Shown here piece by piece: positions 15,944 to 25,022 of a stretch of 42,387 nucleotides of DNA. Under the pieces are notes generated by a model, which was not told the DNA's origin, did no database searches, and saw only the letters and a list, made by a program, of their open reading frames with translations. The stretch is taken from contig JARLJF010000099.1 of NCBI GenBank assembly GCA_031291335.1, positions 1 to 42,387 of the forward strand, written 5' to 3'. This DNA is from Pandoraea sp. Its GTDB lineage: Bacteria; Pseudomonadota; Gammaproteobacteria; Burkholderiales; Burkholderiaceae. A program made the position numbers and the translations under genes. The number at the start of each line of letters is the position of its first letter. The first letter of the stretch is position 1.

Positions 15944-18352
15944 ATGTCGTTCTTCCCCGGCTTTCGCGGCAAATGGGCGGGCCTTGGGTGGTATCGCTTG
16001 CGCACGAAGATCACACTGGTGTTCGTCGCGCTGATCCTCACGGTGCTGGCGGTCATGCAGATGACGACGAGCCGGGCGCTCAACGATGCGTCGTCGGCGC
16101 AAGTGGAAGAGCAATTGGCCGTCGGCCAGCGTGTTTTCTGCCGGGCGCTTCAGACCAAGGCCGATGAGCTGACGAAAGTCGCACAGGTTGTCACGGCCGA
16201 TTTTGGTTTTCGTGAAGCGGTGGCATTGCACGACCCTGTGACGATGCACTCTGCACTCGAAAACGTTCGGGAGCGGGTGCATGCCGACGTGGCGTTGCTC
16301 GTCGACCTTAACGGGGCGGTGATCGCGGACTCGCGGGTTGCCGGGGCGAGTGACGGCATGGGCGGACCGATGCTTCCCGGCACCTCGGGTAGCAGGCTGC
16401 ATGCCAATGCCGGCGCCTCAGTCGCGGTGATCGGCATGCTCAACGGGCGCGCCTATGAGTTGGTCAGCGTGCCGGTCAAGGCGCCGCTGATTATCGGTTG
16501 GGTCACGATGGGCTTTTCGCTTGATGACGCCTTCACGCGCGACATGCACGAATTGTCCGGTCTGGAAGTGTCGCTGGTGCACCGGGGGACATCGGGCCGG
16601 TGGGAGATAGTGGCGAGTTCGCTATCGGGGACGAATCTCACGGAATTGCAAACCGCGTTGGCGAGTGACGTATTGCACGTAGCGGACGGGTCGGCAACGG
16701 CGCGCATCCGAGGCTATGCGGTCAGGGTGGTCGGACTCTCGGGGCCGAATGCGCCGGTCGCTGCGGTGTTGCAGCGCTCATTGACCGAAGCGGCGGGGCC
16801 GTTCCGTCAATTGCGCTCGACGTTGCTTCTGCTGACGTTGGGCGGCATTGTGATTTCGGTGCTGGGTGCGGCGTTGATCGCGCGAAGCGTGACGCGACCG
16901 CTCGCGGCATTCGTCGATCTGGCCGGCCGGATCGGAAAGGGCGATTACGCAGCGCAGATCGATGCGCGGCGTCGAGACGAAACCGGCGATCTTGCGCGGG
17001 CGTTCGATCTGATGCGTAACGCCATCGCCCAGCGTGAGGAGCGCATTACCGAACTGGCGTATATCGACACGCTGACCGGCTTGCCGAATCGTGCGGCGTT
17101 CAGTGAAGCGATGGCGTTGGCGATCACGGATGCTTACCGTGGCGGGCTGCCGTTCGCAGTCATCCTGATGGACATGGATCGTTTCAAGGATGTCAACGAC
17201 ACGTTGGGTCACCACGTCGGCGATCACCTGCTGTGGGAGGCTGGGCACCGGTTGAGCACAGGCTTGCAGGGTACCGGGTACATGGTCGCGCGGCTTGGGG
17301 GCGACGAATTCGCGATTCTTATTCGGGATGGCGATCAGGCGATGGCGCAGCAATGCGCGAATCGGCTGGCCAGCGCTTTGGATGTCCCTATCGTGGTCGA
17401 CGGGCAGACGGTCGACGTCGGGGCGAGCTTCGGCATTGCCGTCTATCCGGATCATGGTTCGGACATGCATACGCTATTGCGGCGTGCCGACCTGGCGATG
17501 TATGTGGCGAAGCGTTCGAACGTTGGCGTGGCGGTCTACGAGCCGGACGCAGAGAGCCGCGACCGGGACCGCCTGTCGTTGATGAGTGATTTGCGGCATG
17601 CCATCGAGCATGGTGGGCTGTATCTCTACTACCAGCCGCAGATCGACCTGTCCGATGGCAAGGCAGTACGGGTCGAGGCACTGGTGCGCTGGCAGCATCC
17701 GAAGCGCGGCATCGTGCCGCCGGGCGACTTCATCCCGTTCGCGGAGCAGACCGGCTTCATTCGCGTGATTTCGCGCTGGGTGGCGTCCGAGGCAATCGCG
17801 ACGTGTGCCGAGTGGCATGCGCGGGGTTTGACGTTGGGAATGTCGATCAACCTGTCGGCCCGCGATCTGCTGGACGTCGAATTGCCTGACTATCTGAAGG
17901 AAGTGCTCGACAGCCATGCGTTGGCCCCGCATTGGCTGTGCGTGGAGATTACCGAGAGTGCGCTGATGGACGATCCCGAGCAGGCGTTGATTACGATGAA
18001 CCGCTTGCATCGGATGGGCGTGCGGATTGCGATTGACGATTTCGGTACGGGGTATTCGTCGTTGTCGTATCTGAAGCGGATGCCGGTCGAAGAGATCAAG
18101 ATCGACCGGTCGTTCGTCAAGGGCATGGCGCACGAGCATAACGACACGCTGATCGTGCGCTCGACGATCGCACTCGGACATAGCATGGGCATTCGTATCG
18201 TTGCCGAAGGCATCGAGGATGCCGTGACGCTGGCAAAGCTCCGCACCCTGGGGTGCGATTTCGCACAGGGGTACTTCCTGAGCAAGCCGTTGCCGGAAGC
18301 GGAATTGCCGACGTGGGCGGGGGAGTGGGCGACGAACGCGTCGATCTGCTGA
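15944..18352 (+). CDS. Membrane GGDEF-EAL c-di-GMP signalling protein with Cache-like sensor and HAMP
   Basis: This 802 aa protein has a membrane helix near residues 23-43, a periplasmic Cache-like sensor (about 45-285), a second helix near 287-310, HAMP (about 310-365), GGDEF (about 370-530) and EAL (about 545-790). The GGDEF motif is intact (RLGGDEF), but no RxxD inhibitory site sits five residues before it. EAL catalytic motifs are present: EALVRW, NLSARDL, EITESALM, DDFGTGYSS, IVAEGIED and QGYFLSKP. Phosphodiesterase activity is therefore likely; cyclase activity is possible. It sits 3 bp downstream of the cupredoxin gene, which suggests its periplasmic sensor receives a copper or redox signal (inference). 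Confidence 0.93.
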   Translation: MSFFPGFRGKWAGLGWYRLRTKITLVFVALILTVLAVMQMTTSRALNDASSAQVEEQLAVGQRVFCRALQTKADELTKVAQVVTADFGFREAVALHDPVTMHSALENVRERVHADVALLVDLNGAVIADSRVAGASDGMGGPMLPGTSGSRLHANAGASVAVIGMLNGRAYELVSVPVKAPLIIGWVTMGFSLDDAFTRDMHELSGLEVSLVHRGTSGRWEIVASSLSGTNLTELQTALASDVLHVADGSATARIRGYAVRVVGLSGPNAPVAAVLQRSLTEAAGPFRQLRSTLLLLTLGGIVISVLGAALIARSVTRPLAAFVDLAGRIGKGDYAAQIDARRRDETGDLARAFDLMRNAIAQREERITELAYIDTLTGLPNRAAFSEAMALAITDAYRGGLPFAVILMDMDRFKDVNDTLGHHVGDHLLWEAGHRLSTGLQGTGYMVARLGGDEFAILIRDGDQAMAQQCANRLASALDVPIVVDGQTVDVGASFGIAVYPDHGSDMHTLLRRADLAMYVAKRSNVGVAVYEPDAESRDRDRLSLMSDLRHAIEHGGLYLYYQPQIDLSDGKAVRVEALVRWQHPKRGIVPPGDFIPFAEQTGFIRVISRWVASEAIATCAEWHARGLTLGMSINLSARDLLDVELPDYLKEVLDSHALAPHWLCVEITESALMDDPEQALITMNRLHRMGVRIAIDDFGTGYSSLSYLKRMPVEEIKIDRSFVKGMAHEHNDTLIVRSTIALGHSMGIRIVAEGIEDAVTLAKLRTLGCDFAQGYFLSKPLPEAELPTWAGEWATNASIC

Positions 18353-18364
18353 CAACGGCGCCCC

Positions 18365-18715
18365 CTAACCAACGATGAACACAGTTCCATCAGGTACCGC
18401 ATAAATCACCAGGCCATAAGCGCCGACTTTCAGAGCACACATCCGCGCCGAAGCAAAATCTGCATAGCGTGCGATGTGGGAAGCGCGTTTGGGATTGCCG
18501 AACAGGGGGCTTCCATCCGCTGCTCCCTGTGCTTTTGTGACAAAGGCACCCTTGGCGCCTTGCCATACGGCAAATCCTGTAAATGCCACTTGACCCGGTG
18601 GGCGTACCACACCGGGTTTTACACCTGCGTTGCCTCGCCCTTTGCTTTTTCCTGGGTCTTTTCTGATTTTTTTCGCCCAACCCACGACGTTTTCATAGTT
18701 CTCTTGCCTCGGCAT
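18365..18715 (-). CDS. 116-residue protein of unknown function
   Basis: I do not recognise this protein. The start at 18715 has a good ribosome site (GGAG, 5 nt before ATG). The N-terminal 40 residues are strongly basic (ENYENVVGWAKKIRKDPGKS); the C-terminal half looks like a small folded domain (ARYADFASARMCALKVGAYG, then VIYAVPDGTVFIVG). There is no signal peptide or membrane segment. It converges on the GGDEF-EAL gene with 12 bp between stops. Base composition is lower in GC than the neighbours, as in the next gene, so it may be part of an acquired segment. Confidence 0.55.
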   Translation of the reverse strand: MPRQENYENVVGWAKKIRKDPGKSKGRGNAGVKPGVVRPPGQVAFTGFAVWQGAKGAFVTKAQGAADGSPLFGNPKRASHIARYADFASARMCALKVGAYGLVIYAVPDGTVFIVG

Positions 18716-18992
18716 GAGAACTCCATTTCTGGTGTTGGCGGCCGACGACGCTCGGGGAGGGTCTGTCTGGCGTAGCGGCGCAAGCCGGGGGGATCGTGAC
18801 TGCGTGCCGCTTCGTTTGCGCTTGGTCCGCGGCACAAGCCGCACCGGTTCGGCCCGGCTGTTTCGACGATTTCTCGACATACGCGAAATTATTCCCCGAG
18901 TGTTTCATGTGAGCATCCGTGCTAACCCCTGAAGTCAGGCACGTACGGGAAAGTGACTTATTTCCCGGTCAATCAAACTCGCCGCGCTCACG

Positions 18993-19688
18993 ATGAAAAC
19001 CGACAGCAACCTCATTAGCCTGATAGAGAATTTCCCGGTCTCGGCGAGCTTGAAAGAATCCGATACCGGGAGATACGTGATCAACAACGTTCACAATCTC
19101 AGACAGTTTGGGATTCGGGATTGGAGGGACATCGCGGGATTGAGAATTCAAGACATCGCGTTTCCCACAACGGAATGGGGGAAGCAGTACGCGAGATCGG
19201 TGGAGAGGCTCGATATCGCCGCCCGGGAAACGAGATCCCCGGTGAGTGCGCGGCATCGCTTCATCGATAGTGGCGGGGGCGTCCAAATGGAGGAGGCAAC
19301 GAAATTCCCGATATTTGGATTCAACGGGAAGGTACTAGCCATCGTCAGCTATCGCCACGACGTGACACGGACACTTCCCCCAATCCGCATTTATCAGCTC
19401 TACCGCTATTTCTATTCTGCGGCCGACGCCATCCAGCGATCGCTGGTTTTCTTCTGCGTCGATACCCATTTCCTGTTCTTGCCGACTGAAGCACAAATTT
19501 ACGCATTTCTGCTCAGAGCGGAACGCTACTCCAATAAGGAGATCGGCAGATTCATGGGGATATCCGACAGAACCGTCGAGTGTCATTGCGCCGCGCTACG
19601 GAACAAGATTGTGGGCGGCGATCTGTCGCATACCTTACGTATCCTCAGGAAAAAGATGCTATGCGACGAAAATTCAATCCAATACTGA
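18993..19688 (+). CDS. PAS-LuxR helix-turn-helix transcriptional regulator
   Basis: This 231 aa regulator has an N-terminal PAS-like sensor (about residues 15-125; HRFIDSGGGVQMEE and FGFNGKVLAIVSYRHDVT are recognisable) and a C-terminal LuxR-type HTH (about 165-215; LPTEAQIYAFLLRAERYS, NKEIGRFMGISDRTVECHCA). The PAS domain likely binds a small molecule. GC is about 50% over two 60-base lines counted by hand (19021-19140), against a clearly higher value in neighbouring genes. Its 3' end overlaps the transporter start by 28 bp, so the two are probably co-expressed and the transporter may be its own target. Confidence 0.87.
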   Translation: MKTDSNLISLIENFPVSASLKESDTGRYVINNVHNLRQFGIRDWRDIAGLRIQDIAFPTTEWGKQYARSVERLDIAARETRSPVSARHRFIDSGGGVQMEEATKFPIFGFNGKVLAIVSYRHDVTRTLPPIRIYQLYRYFYSAADAIQRSLVFFCVDTHFLFLPTEAQIYAFLLRAERYSNKEIGRFMGISDRTVECHCAALRNKIVGGDLSHTLRILRKKMLCDENSIQY

Positions 19689-20971
19689 AAATCGCATTAA
19701 CGGCAAATACGATCGAGTGGTTTGAGTTCTCGCTGACCGCCTTCATGGCATTGGAAATTGGTCGACTCTTCTTTCCGGCGGCTAGTGACAAGAGCGCACT
19801 GATGTTGAGTTTTCTCGTGTTCGCGAGCAGTTACCTGGCCCGCCCGTTGGGCAGCATTTTTTTCGGAATGATGGGGAATCGGCGCGGTACGGGATCGGCG
19901 CTGAAACTAAGTTTGCTGGGGATGGCGATTCCGGCGTTGCTGATCGCGTTTTTGCCGACGTATCAGACTGCGGGGTATGTGGCGACCGCCATGTTGCTGC
20001 TGCTGAAGGTGGTGCAGGGTTTTTGCGCAGGCGGGGAGACGCCGCTAAGTGGCTACTACGTCTCGTTGACTGTGAACGACAGGAATCGGGGGGGGTACTG
20101 CGCTCTGGTTGCCGGTAGTGGTTTTATTGGCATGTTGCAGGCGTCTGGAACGATCTTCGCGCTGCCGTACGTCGCCAGTTGGTTGCAGTTGTCGGATTCA
20201 CCCATCGCCGACTACGTGCCTGACACGTGGAGATGGCCATTCCTGCTTTGCATCCCGTTGTCGATTCTGGTCTATTTCTTGCGCTCATCGATCGCCGTCG
20301 ATCGAAAGTCGCAGGTGCCGGTCGCTTCCCGTTCGCGCTCTGCAACGCCGCTGGTGCAAGGCTTCGTCCTCGTTGCATTTATGGAGATCGCTCTCTATGC
20401 GTTGTTCGTGTGGATGCCAAGCTATTTGCATAGCTATCTCGGCATAGCCAGCGCGGATGCTCGCTTGTCAAACGTGGTGGCGCTTCTGATCCTGTTCGTT
20501 TCGATCGTAGCCTCAGGTTACGTCGCACGCTTCATCGACGCCTCAACCCTCGCCCTCGCCGGTATCGTTGCACTGGGAGTTAGTCTCTACCCGCTGTTCT
20601 ACGTTTTGCAGCAGGGCGATTTCGCGACGCTGGTGGCTGTGCAGGCTGCCTTTGGCATCATGGCCGGATGCCTGGTCGGGGTGATTTTTGTCGTGTTGCC
20701 TGATCTGTTCAAGCGTAGTTGGGGCAACTTCGGCATGGCCGTGACTTACTCGTTTGCGGTGGCTCTCTTCGGTGGGACGGCCCCAGTCGTGTGCGCTTAT
20801 TTGATCGACGTGACGGGCCTTTTGACCGCACCGGCGATCTACATCGCGGCAAGCGCCTTGCTGGCGGCGCCGGTGGCCTATAGTGTCGCTCGTGCGAATC
20901 GTCGCCAAGTGAGCCATCCGCTTCCGTCTTCAGGTACTGATGGCCTCTATGTGCCTGGAACCGGACGCTGA
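19661..20971 (+). CDS. MFS transporter, metabolite:H+ symporter (MHS/ProP-like) family
   Basis: This is a 436 aa inner-membrane transporter with about twelve hydrophobic segments. The N-terminus TANTIEWFEFSLTAFMA and the loop GNRRGTGSALK match the MHS family, and VQGFCAGGETPLSGYY is its helix-5 signature. Substrates in this family include betaine, proline and dicarboxylates; the one here is unknown. ATG 19661 lies within the end of the regulator gene (28 bp overlap) and is the only start that gives the normal N-terminus. The next gene begins 5 bp after the stop, so a three-gene operon is likely. Confidence 0.88.
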   Translation: MRRKFNPILKIALTANTIEWFEFSLTAFMALEIGRLFFPAASDKSALMLSFLVFASSYLARPLGSIFFGMMGNRRGTGSALKLSLLGMAIPALLIAFLPTYQTAGYVATAMLLLLKVVQGFCAGGETPLSGYYVSLTVNDRNRGGYCALVAGSGFIGMLQASGTIFALPYVASWLQLSDSPIADYVPDTWRWPFLLCIPLSILVYFLRSSIAVDRKSQVPVASRSRSATPLVQGFVLVAFMEIALYALFVWMPSYLHSYLGIASADARLSNVVALLILFVSIVASGYVARFIDASTLALAGIVALGVSLYPLFYVLQQGDFATLVAVQAAFGIMAGCLVGVIFVVLPDLFKRSWGNFGMAVTYSFAVALFGGTAPVVCAYLIDVTGLLTAPAIYIAASALLAAPVAYSVARANRRQVSHPLPSSGTDGLYVPGTGR

Positions 20972-20976
20972 ATCTG

Positions 20977-21576
20977 ATGGAGCAGCGCACGCGATTCCCG
21001 CGCACTTATCTGATCACCCCTGAGCCGTCTCGCAACGAGCCGCTGGACGTGTTTATCGAGCAGTTGGATTGCGCCTTGAGGGCGGGTGTTCGTTTGGTTC
21101 AGCTACGCGCCAAGACCGTGACGCCAGCACAATATGCCTGGTTGGCAGAGAGAGCGTTGACGTGTTGCCGACGCTACGATGCGCGGTTGCTGCTGAATGC
21201 GCCGATCGACGTGGCCGAGGCGTTGCCGGCCGACGGCATACACCTCACGAGCACGCGCTTGATGGCGTGCACGTGCCGACCGCTGGCTTACGGGCAATGG
21301 GTTAGCGCGGCGTGTCACGACGAGCAACAAGTCAGACACGCTAGCGCGATAGGGGTGGACCTGCTGACCATTTCACCGGTGCTTCCGACGGCAACCCACA
21401 CCACGGCAGTCCCTCTCGGCTGGTCACGATTACGGGAACTGGTGGCGTTGACGTCAGTTCCCGTCTACGCCCTGGGCGGCATGTCGCCCGACACCCTGGT
21501 GCAGGCTCGTGACGCCGGGGCGCACGGCATTGCCGCAATTCGTGCGTTGTGGGGCGGGGTGGTCGAGCGCTCGTGA
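20977..21576 (+). CDS. ThiE/TenI-like thiamine phosphate synthase-family protein
   Basis: This 199 aa TIM-barrel protein resembles thiamine phosphate synthase. Family blocks: RLVQLRAKTVTPAQY (phosphate/pyrimidine side), LLLNAPIDVAEALPADGIHL, SAACHDEQQV, LLTISPVLPTATH and ALGGMSP. It has HLTS where true ThiE enzymes have HLGQ(E/D)D. That form is found in the domain fused to Nudix hydrolases in beta-proteobacteria and in TenI-like proteins, so ThiE activity is uncertain. It starts 5 bp after the transporter gene. No TPP riboswitch is visible upstream of the operon. It may act on the compound the transporter brings in. Confidence 0.82.
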   Translation: MEQRTRFPRTYLITPEPSRNEPLDVFIEQLDCALRAGVRLVQLRAKTVTPAQYAWLAERALTCCRRYDARLLLNAPIDVAEALPADGIHLTSTRLMACTCRPLAYGQWVSAACHDEQQVRHASAIGVDLLTISPVLPTATHTTAVPLGWSRLRELVALTSVPVYALGGMSPDTLVQARDAGAHGIAAIRALWGGVVERS

Positions 21577-21657
21577 TTGACGCGTTCAAGAATCACCGCG
21601 CGGATTTGTCGCCACGCCGTTGATATACATGAGGATGCCCTTCAGGGGCACGCAACG

Positions 21658-21690
21658 AAAAAACCCGCACAGCCAAAGACTGTGCGGGTT
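21658..21690 (-). terminator. Rho-independent terminator of tRNA-Pro
   Basis: Read on the minus strand, the 11-bp stem AACCCGCACAG / CTGTGCGGGTT is followed by six T. It begins 8 bases after the CCA end of the tRNA. Confidence 0.9.
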
Positions 21691-21696
21691 CAATTC

Positions 21697-21774
<78 letters not shown>

Positions 21775-22009
21775 TGAGTCATGCGTCGTTTAGATGCATT
21801 GCTCGAAAGCAGGCGATTATAGCAGAGCTTTTTGCGAGAAAGGAAGTGCCTATGCGCGTTGGCCGCATATTTTTTTGCATCCTGCGCAAACGGCACGGCG
21901 TCCACGACAGGCGATACCCCATGATGGTTATTCCGGATGTCGGATTCGGAGGGCCTCACGATAATGGAATTCTGCCTAAATCCTGCCCGTCGGGGCTCGG
22001 AGTCAAGCG
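21775..22009. other. Intergenic region between tRNA-Pro and the acyl-CoA synthetase
   Basis: This forms the right part of the 433 bp stretch 21577-22009 that lacks protein genes and holds the tRNA and its terminator. The first 80 bases are AT-richer and should contain the tRNA promoter (minus strand). The synthetase ribosome site CGGAG lies 7 nt before its ATG. No other structure is seen. Confidence 0.5.
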
Positions 22010-23698
22010 ATGCCGCAAATCCTGGGGTTCGAGGCCGCGCGCGATCTTCTTCTCGCACAGCGTGCCCACTACGACGTGGCGTATCGTGATTTTCGCTGGC
22101 CGGTTCTCTCCCGCTTCAACTGGGCGCTCGATTTCTTCGACCCGCATGCCCAAGGCAACGATCAGCCCGCCCTCTGGGTCGTAGAAGAAGACGGTCGCGA
22201 GACACGTCTGTCTTTCGCCGAGATGTCCTCTCGCTCCAACCGCGTCGCCAATTACCTGCGCGAACAAGGTGTGTCGCGCGGTGATCGAGTGCTGCTCATG
22301 TTGCCCAATCAGGTCGAGCTCTGGGATCTCATGCTTGCCTGTATGAAGCTAGGTGCCGTCATGATTCCCGCCACGACCCTGCTCGCCGCGGGCGATCTCA
22401 CCGATCGGCTCGAGCGCGGCCATGTGCGTCACGTTGTCACCACGGCGCGCGACGCTCTCAAATTCGTCACCCTGCCCGGCGACTATGGGCGCATCGCCGT
22501 CGGTGACCACCCGCCCGACGGGTGGATGCCGCTCGCGCCCGCCTACGACAGCTCGGATCAATTCACGCCGGAGGGCACCACACTCGCGACCGATCCGCTG
22601 CTGCTGTACTTCACGTCCGGCACCACGTCGCGCCCGAAGCTCGTGTTGCACACGCATCAGAGCTACCCCGTCGGCCATCTCGCCACGATGTATTGGCTCG
22701 GCCTGCAGCCGGGCGACATCCACTGGAATATCAGCTCGCCCGGTTGGGCGAAGCACGCGTGGAGCTGTTTCTTCGCGCCGTGGAATGCGGGCGCGACCAT
22801 CTTCATCTACAACTTCTCGCGCTTTGACGCGCGTGCCGCGCTGGAAACGGCGGTACGCTGCGGCGTCACCACGTTGTGTGCCCCGCCCACCGTCTGGCGC
22901 ATGATGATTCAGGAAGATCTCGCAAGCCACGCGGTGAAGTTCCGCGAACTTATTGGGGCGGGCGAGCCGCTTAATCCCGAAGTGATCGATCAGGTGAGAC
23001 GCGCCTGGAACATCACGATTCGCGACGGCTACGGCCAGACCGAAACCTGCTGTCAGATCGGTAACTCGCCGGGGCAACCAGTGAAGGCGGGAGCGATGGG
23101 GCGTCCGATGCCGGGGTACCGTGTCGTGCTGCTCGATCACGACGGTGCCGAAGCCGACGAAGGAGAAATCGCGCTTGTTCTCTCATCACGTCCGACCGGC
23201 CTGATGCAAGGGTACGAAGACGACAGCGAGAAGACCGCCGACGCCATGCGTGACGGTTATTACCACACGGGCGATGTTGCCATGCGCGATGATCGCGGCT
23301 ACTTCACCTATGTCGGACGCGCGGATGATGTCTTCAAGGCGTCGGACTATCGCATCAGTCCGTTCGAGCTGGAAAGCGAACTGATCAAACATCCGGCCGT
23401 CGCCGAGGCCGGCGTGGTGCCCAGTCCCGATCCGGTGCGACTCGCCGTGCCGAAAGCATTCATCACTCTGCGCGCCGGCTTTCACGCCGACGACACGCTC
23501 GCACTCGATATCCTGCGCTTCTGTCGCGATCACCTCGCGCCGTACAAGCGCATCCGGCGGATCGAATTTTGCGATCTCCCGAAAACGATTTCCGGCAAGA
23601 TTCGCCGCGTCGAACTGCGACGCACGGAGGAGGGACGTGACCTGCAAAGCCGTCGTGAGATGGAGTTCTGGGACGTCGATTTCGCCGATCTGAAGTGA
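22010..23698 (+). CDS. AMP-dependent acyl-CoA synthetase (acetyl/medium-chain type)
   Basis: This 562 aa soluble enzyme activates a carboxylic acid to its acyl-CoA through an acyl-AMP. Motifs: the P-loop-like YFTSGTTSRPK (about 203-213), YGQTE (adenylate binding), GYYHTGDVAMRDDRGYF and DLPKTISGKIRR with the catalytic lysine near the C-terminus. Overall it resembles the medium-chain ACSM/AcsA-like branch rather than acetyl-CoA synthetase. The gene stands alone, convergent with the TauE-like gene. Substrate is not clear from the sequence. Confidence 0.9.
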   Translation: MPQILGFEAARDLLLAQRAHYDVAYRDFRWPVLSRFNWALDFFDPHAQGNDQPALWVVEEDGRETRLSFAEMSSRSNRVANYLREQGVSRGDRVLLMLPNQVELWDLMLACMKLGAVMIPATTLLAAGDLTDRLERGHVRHVVTTARDALKFVTLPGDYGRIAVGDHPPDGWMPLAPAYDSSDQFTPEGTTLATDPLLLYFTSGTTSRPKLVLHTHQSYPVGHLATMYWLGLQPGDIHWNISSPGWAKHAWSCFFAPWNAGATIFIYNFSRFDARAALETAVRCGVTTLCAPPTVWRMMIQEDLASHAVKFRELIGAGEPLNPEVIDQVRRAWNITIRDGYGQTETCCQIGNSPGQPVKAGAMGRPMPGYRVVLLDHDGAEADEGEIALVLSSRPTGLMQGYEDDSEKTADAMRDGYYHTGDVAMRDDRGYFTYVGRADDVFKASDYRISPFELESELIKHPAVAEAGVVPSPDPVRLAVPKAFITLRAGFHADDTLALDILRFCRDHLAPYKRIRRIEFCDLPKTISGKIRRVELRRTEEGRDLQSRREMEFWDVDFADLK

Positions 23699-23716
23699 CA
23701 CCGTCTGGCGGGCTGC

Positions 23717-23747
23717 GGCGGCGTGCGTATTGCGTTGCTGCGCCGCC
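23717..23747. terminator. Possible hairpin between convergent genes
   Basis: GGCGGCG and CGCCGCC form a 7-bp inverted repeat with a 17-nt loop in the 69 bp between the synthetase and TauE-like stops. There is no T run, so Rho-independent termination is only a possibility. Confidence 0.3.
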
Positions 23748-23767
23748 ACTCCCTCGCACCGCCGCAC

Positions 23768-24541
23768 TCATCGCATGTGCTGAATCACCAGTTCCGCCCC
23801 GAGCATCGCAAGCCCCACGAAGAAGCAGCGGCGGAACACCGTGGCACTGACGCGTTCTCGCACCCACTGACCGAAGAACATCCCGCCCAACGCGGGAGCG
23901 AGCGCCAGCAGGGATATGCCGATCGCATGGCCGTGGAAGATGCCGTCACGCGCCAGACCGGCCGCAAGGGCAATCGTCGACACCGTGAACGAGAGACCAA
24001 GCGCCTGCACCAGATCGTCCTTCTCAAGATCGAGCGCTTGCAGGAACGGCACGGCGGGTATGACGAACACGCCGGTTGCCGCCGTTACCAATCCGGTAAC
24101 AACACCAATGACACCGCCAAGCGCACTGACCCACGCGCCGGGCCAATGTTTCGGCACATGCAGGCGAACCGCCGCAAGTCCCAGCGCGGCATAGGCGAGC
24201 AGTGCCACGCCCAGTGCCATCCCGGCGAAATCGCCGCCATGGGCGAGCCATCCACCGCCCGCCCATGTGCCGACGCAGATGCCGATCAACATCGGCCAAA
24301 GCCGTTTCGCCAGCGCGGCAAAGCGCGGGCCCGCCAGCAATTGCCAGACATTCGTCACCAGCGACGGCACGATGAGGAGTGCTGCGGCTTCCGCCGTGGG
24401 CATCGCCAGTCCGAGCAGTCCGACGGCCACCGTCGGCAGCCCCAGCCCGATCACGCCTTTGACGAAGCCGGCGAGCAGGAAGGTCACAAGCCCCAGCGAG
24501 AGCAGGGGGATGAGGTGGGTCACATATTGAGTATTCATCAT
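23768..24541 (-). CDS. TauE/SafE family membrane protein (putative sulfite/anion exporter)
   Basis: This 257 aa inner-membrane protein has about seven to eight hydrophobic segments. Family blocks: GFVKGVIGLGLPTVAVGLL in the first half and GVIGVVTGLVTAATGVFVIP in the second, the two glycine-rich repeats of TauE/SafE (DUF81). Members export sulfite, sulfoacetate or other small anions. The start may be ATG 24541 or 24538. It is transcribed away from gshA. With two sulfite reductases in the window a sulfur role is plausible, but the family is broad. Confidence 0.88.
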   Translation of the reverse strand: MMNTQYVTHLIPLLSLGLVTFLLAGFVKGVIGLGLPTVAVGLLGLAMPTAEAAALLIVPSLVTNVWQLLAGPRFAALAKRLWPMLIGICVGTWAGGGWLAHGGDFAGMALGVALLAYAALGLAAVRLHVPKHWPGAWVSALGGVIGVVTGLVTAATGVFVIPAVPFLQALDLEKDDLVQALGLSFTVSTIALAAGLARDGIFHGHAIGISLLALAPALGGMFFGQWVRERVSATVFRRCFFVGLAMLGAELVIQHMR

Positions 24542-25022
24542 GACGCCAGTATCGACGGGCAGCGCCGGGCCGCCAATGCGGCTTTCGCGCAGGCGGACTC
24601 AGGCTGACGCTGAGGCTGCGTCGGCAGAGCCTTTCTCCGCAGCCGGCTGCCTCCCTGTCGGCGCCAGTTCCAGCCCTTTGGGCGTCAAGGTCAATGCCTC
24701 CGATGATCGCCATTCATCGTGCATTCAGGCGCGTTCATCGCTTAACTCTCGCCAGTCGTACGGTACGTCGGGGCTGCCTCGCCGGATTGAAGTGGCGTCC
24801 GACGCGTTTGGGCGTTTTCAGTTATGCTCAGGCCAAATTCGCGCCGTGCCGCGCATCGAGCGCGTCCCCCGGAGTTCCGACTCTGGCGGTCGTGCCGCTG
24901 CCATCGGCACCCCGTAGACCCCCGTACGCCGCCGAACTCGCACCGGTCATGGCCCTCGCGCCATGAAGGGTATCGGCGACGAAAGCATGCCAAAGCATTG
25001 CGCTAGTCCAGAGGGATGGAAG
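24542..25022. other. 481 bp divergent intergenic region upstream of gshA
   Basis: Open frames occur on both strands but none shows family features, so I call no gene. A modestly AT-rich patch near 24815-24840 (GTTTTCAGTTATGCTC) is a candidate gshA promoter. No hairpin terminator or known riboswitch was recognised. Confidence 0.4.

Noticed and set aside
24540..24917. 125-codon open frame before gshA
   Set aside because: No family features, no good ribosome site, Ser/Arg-rich composition as in random GC-rich sequence.
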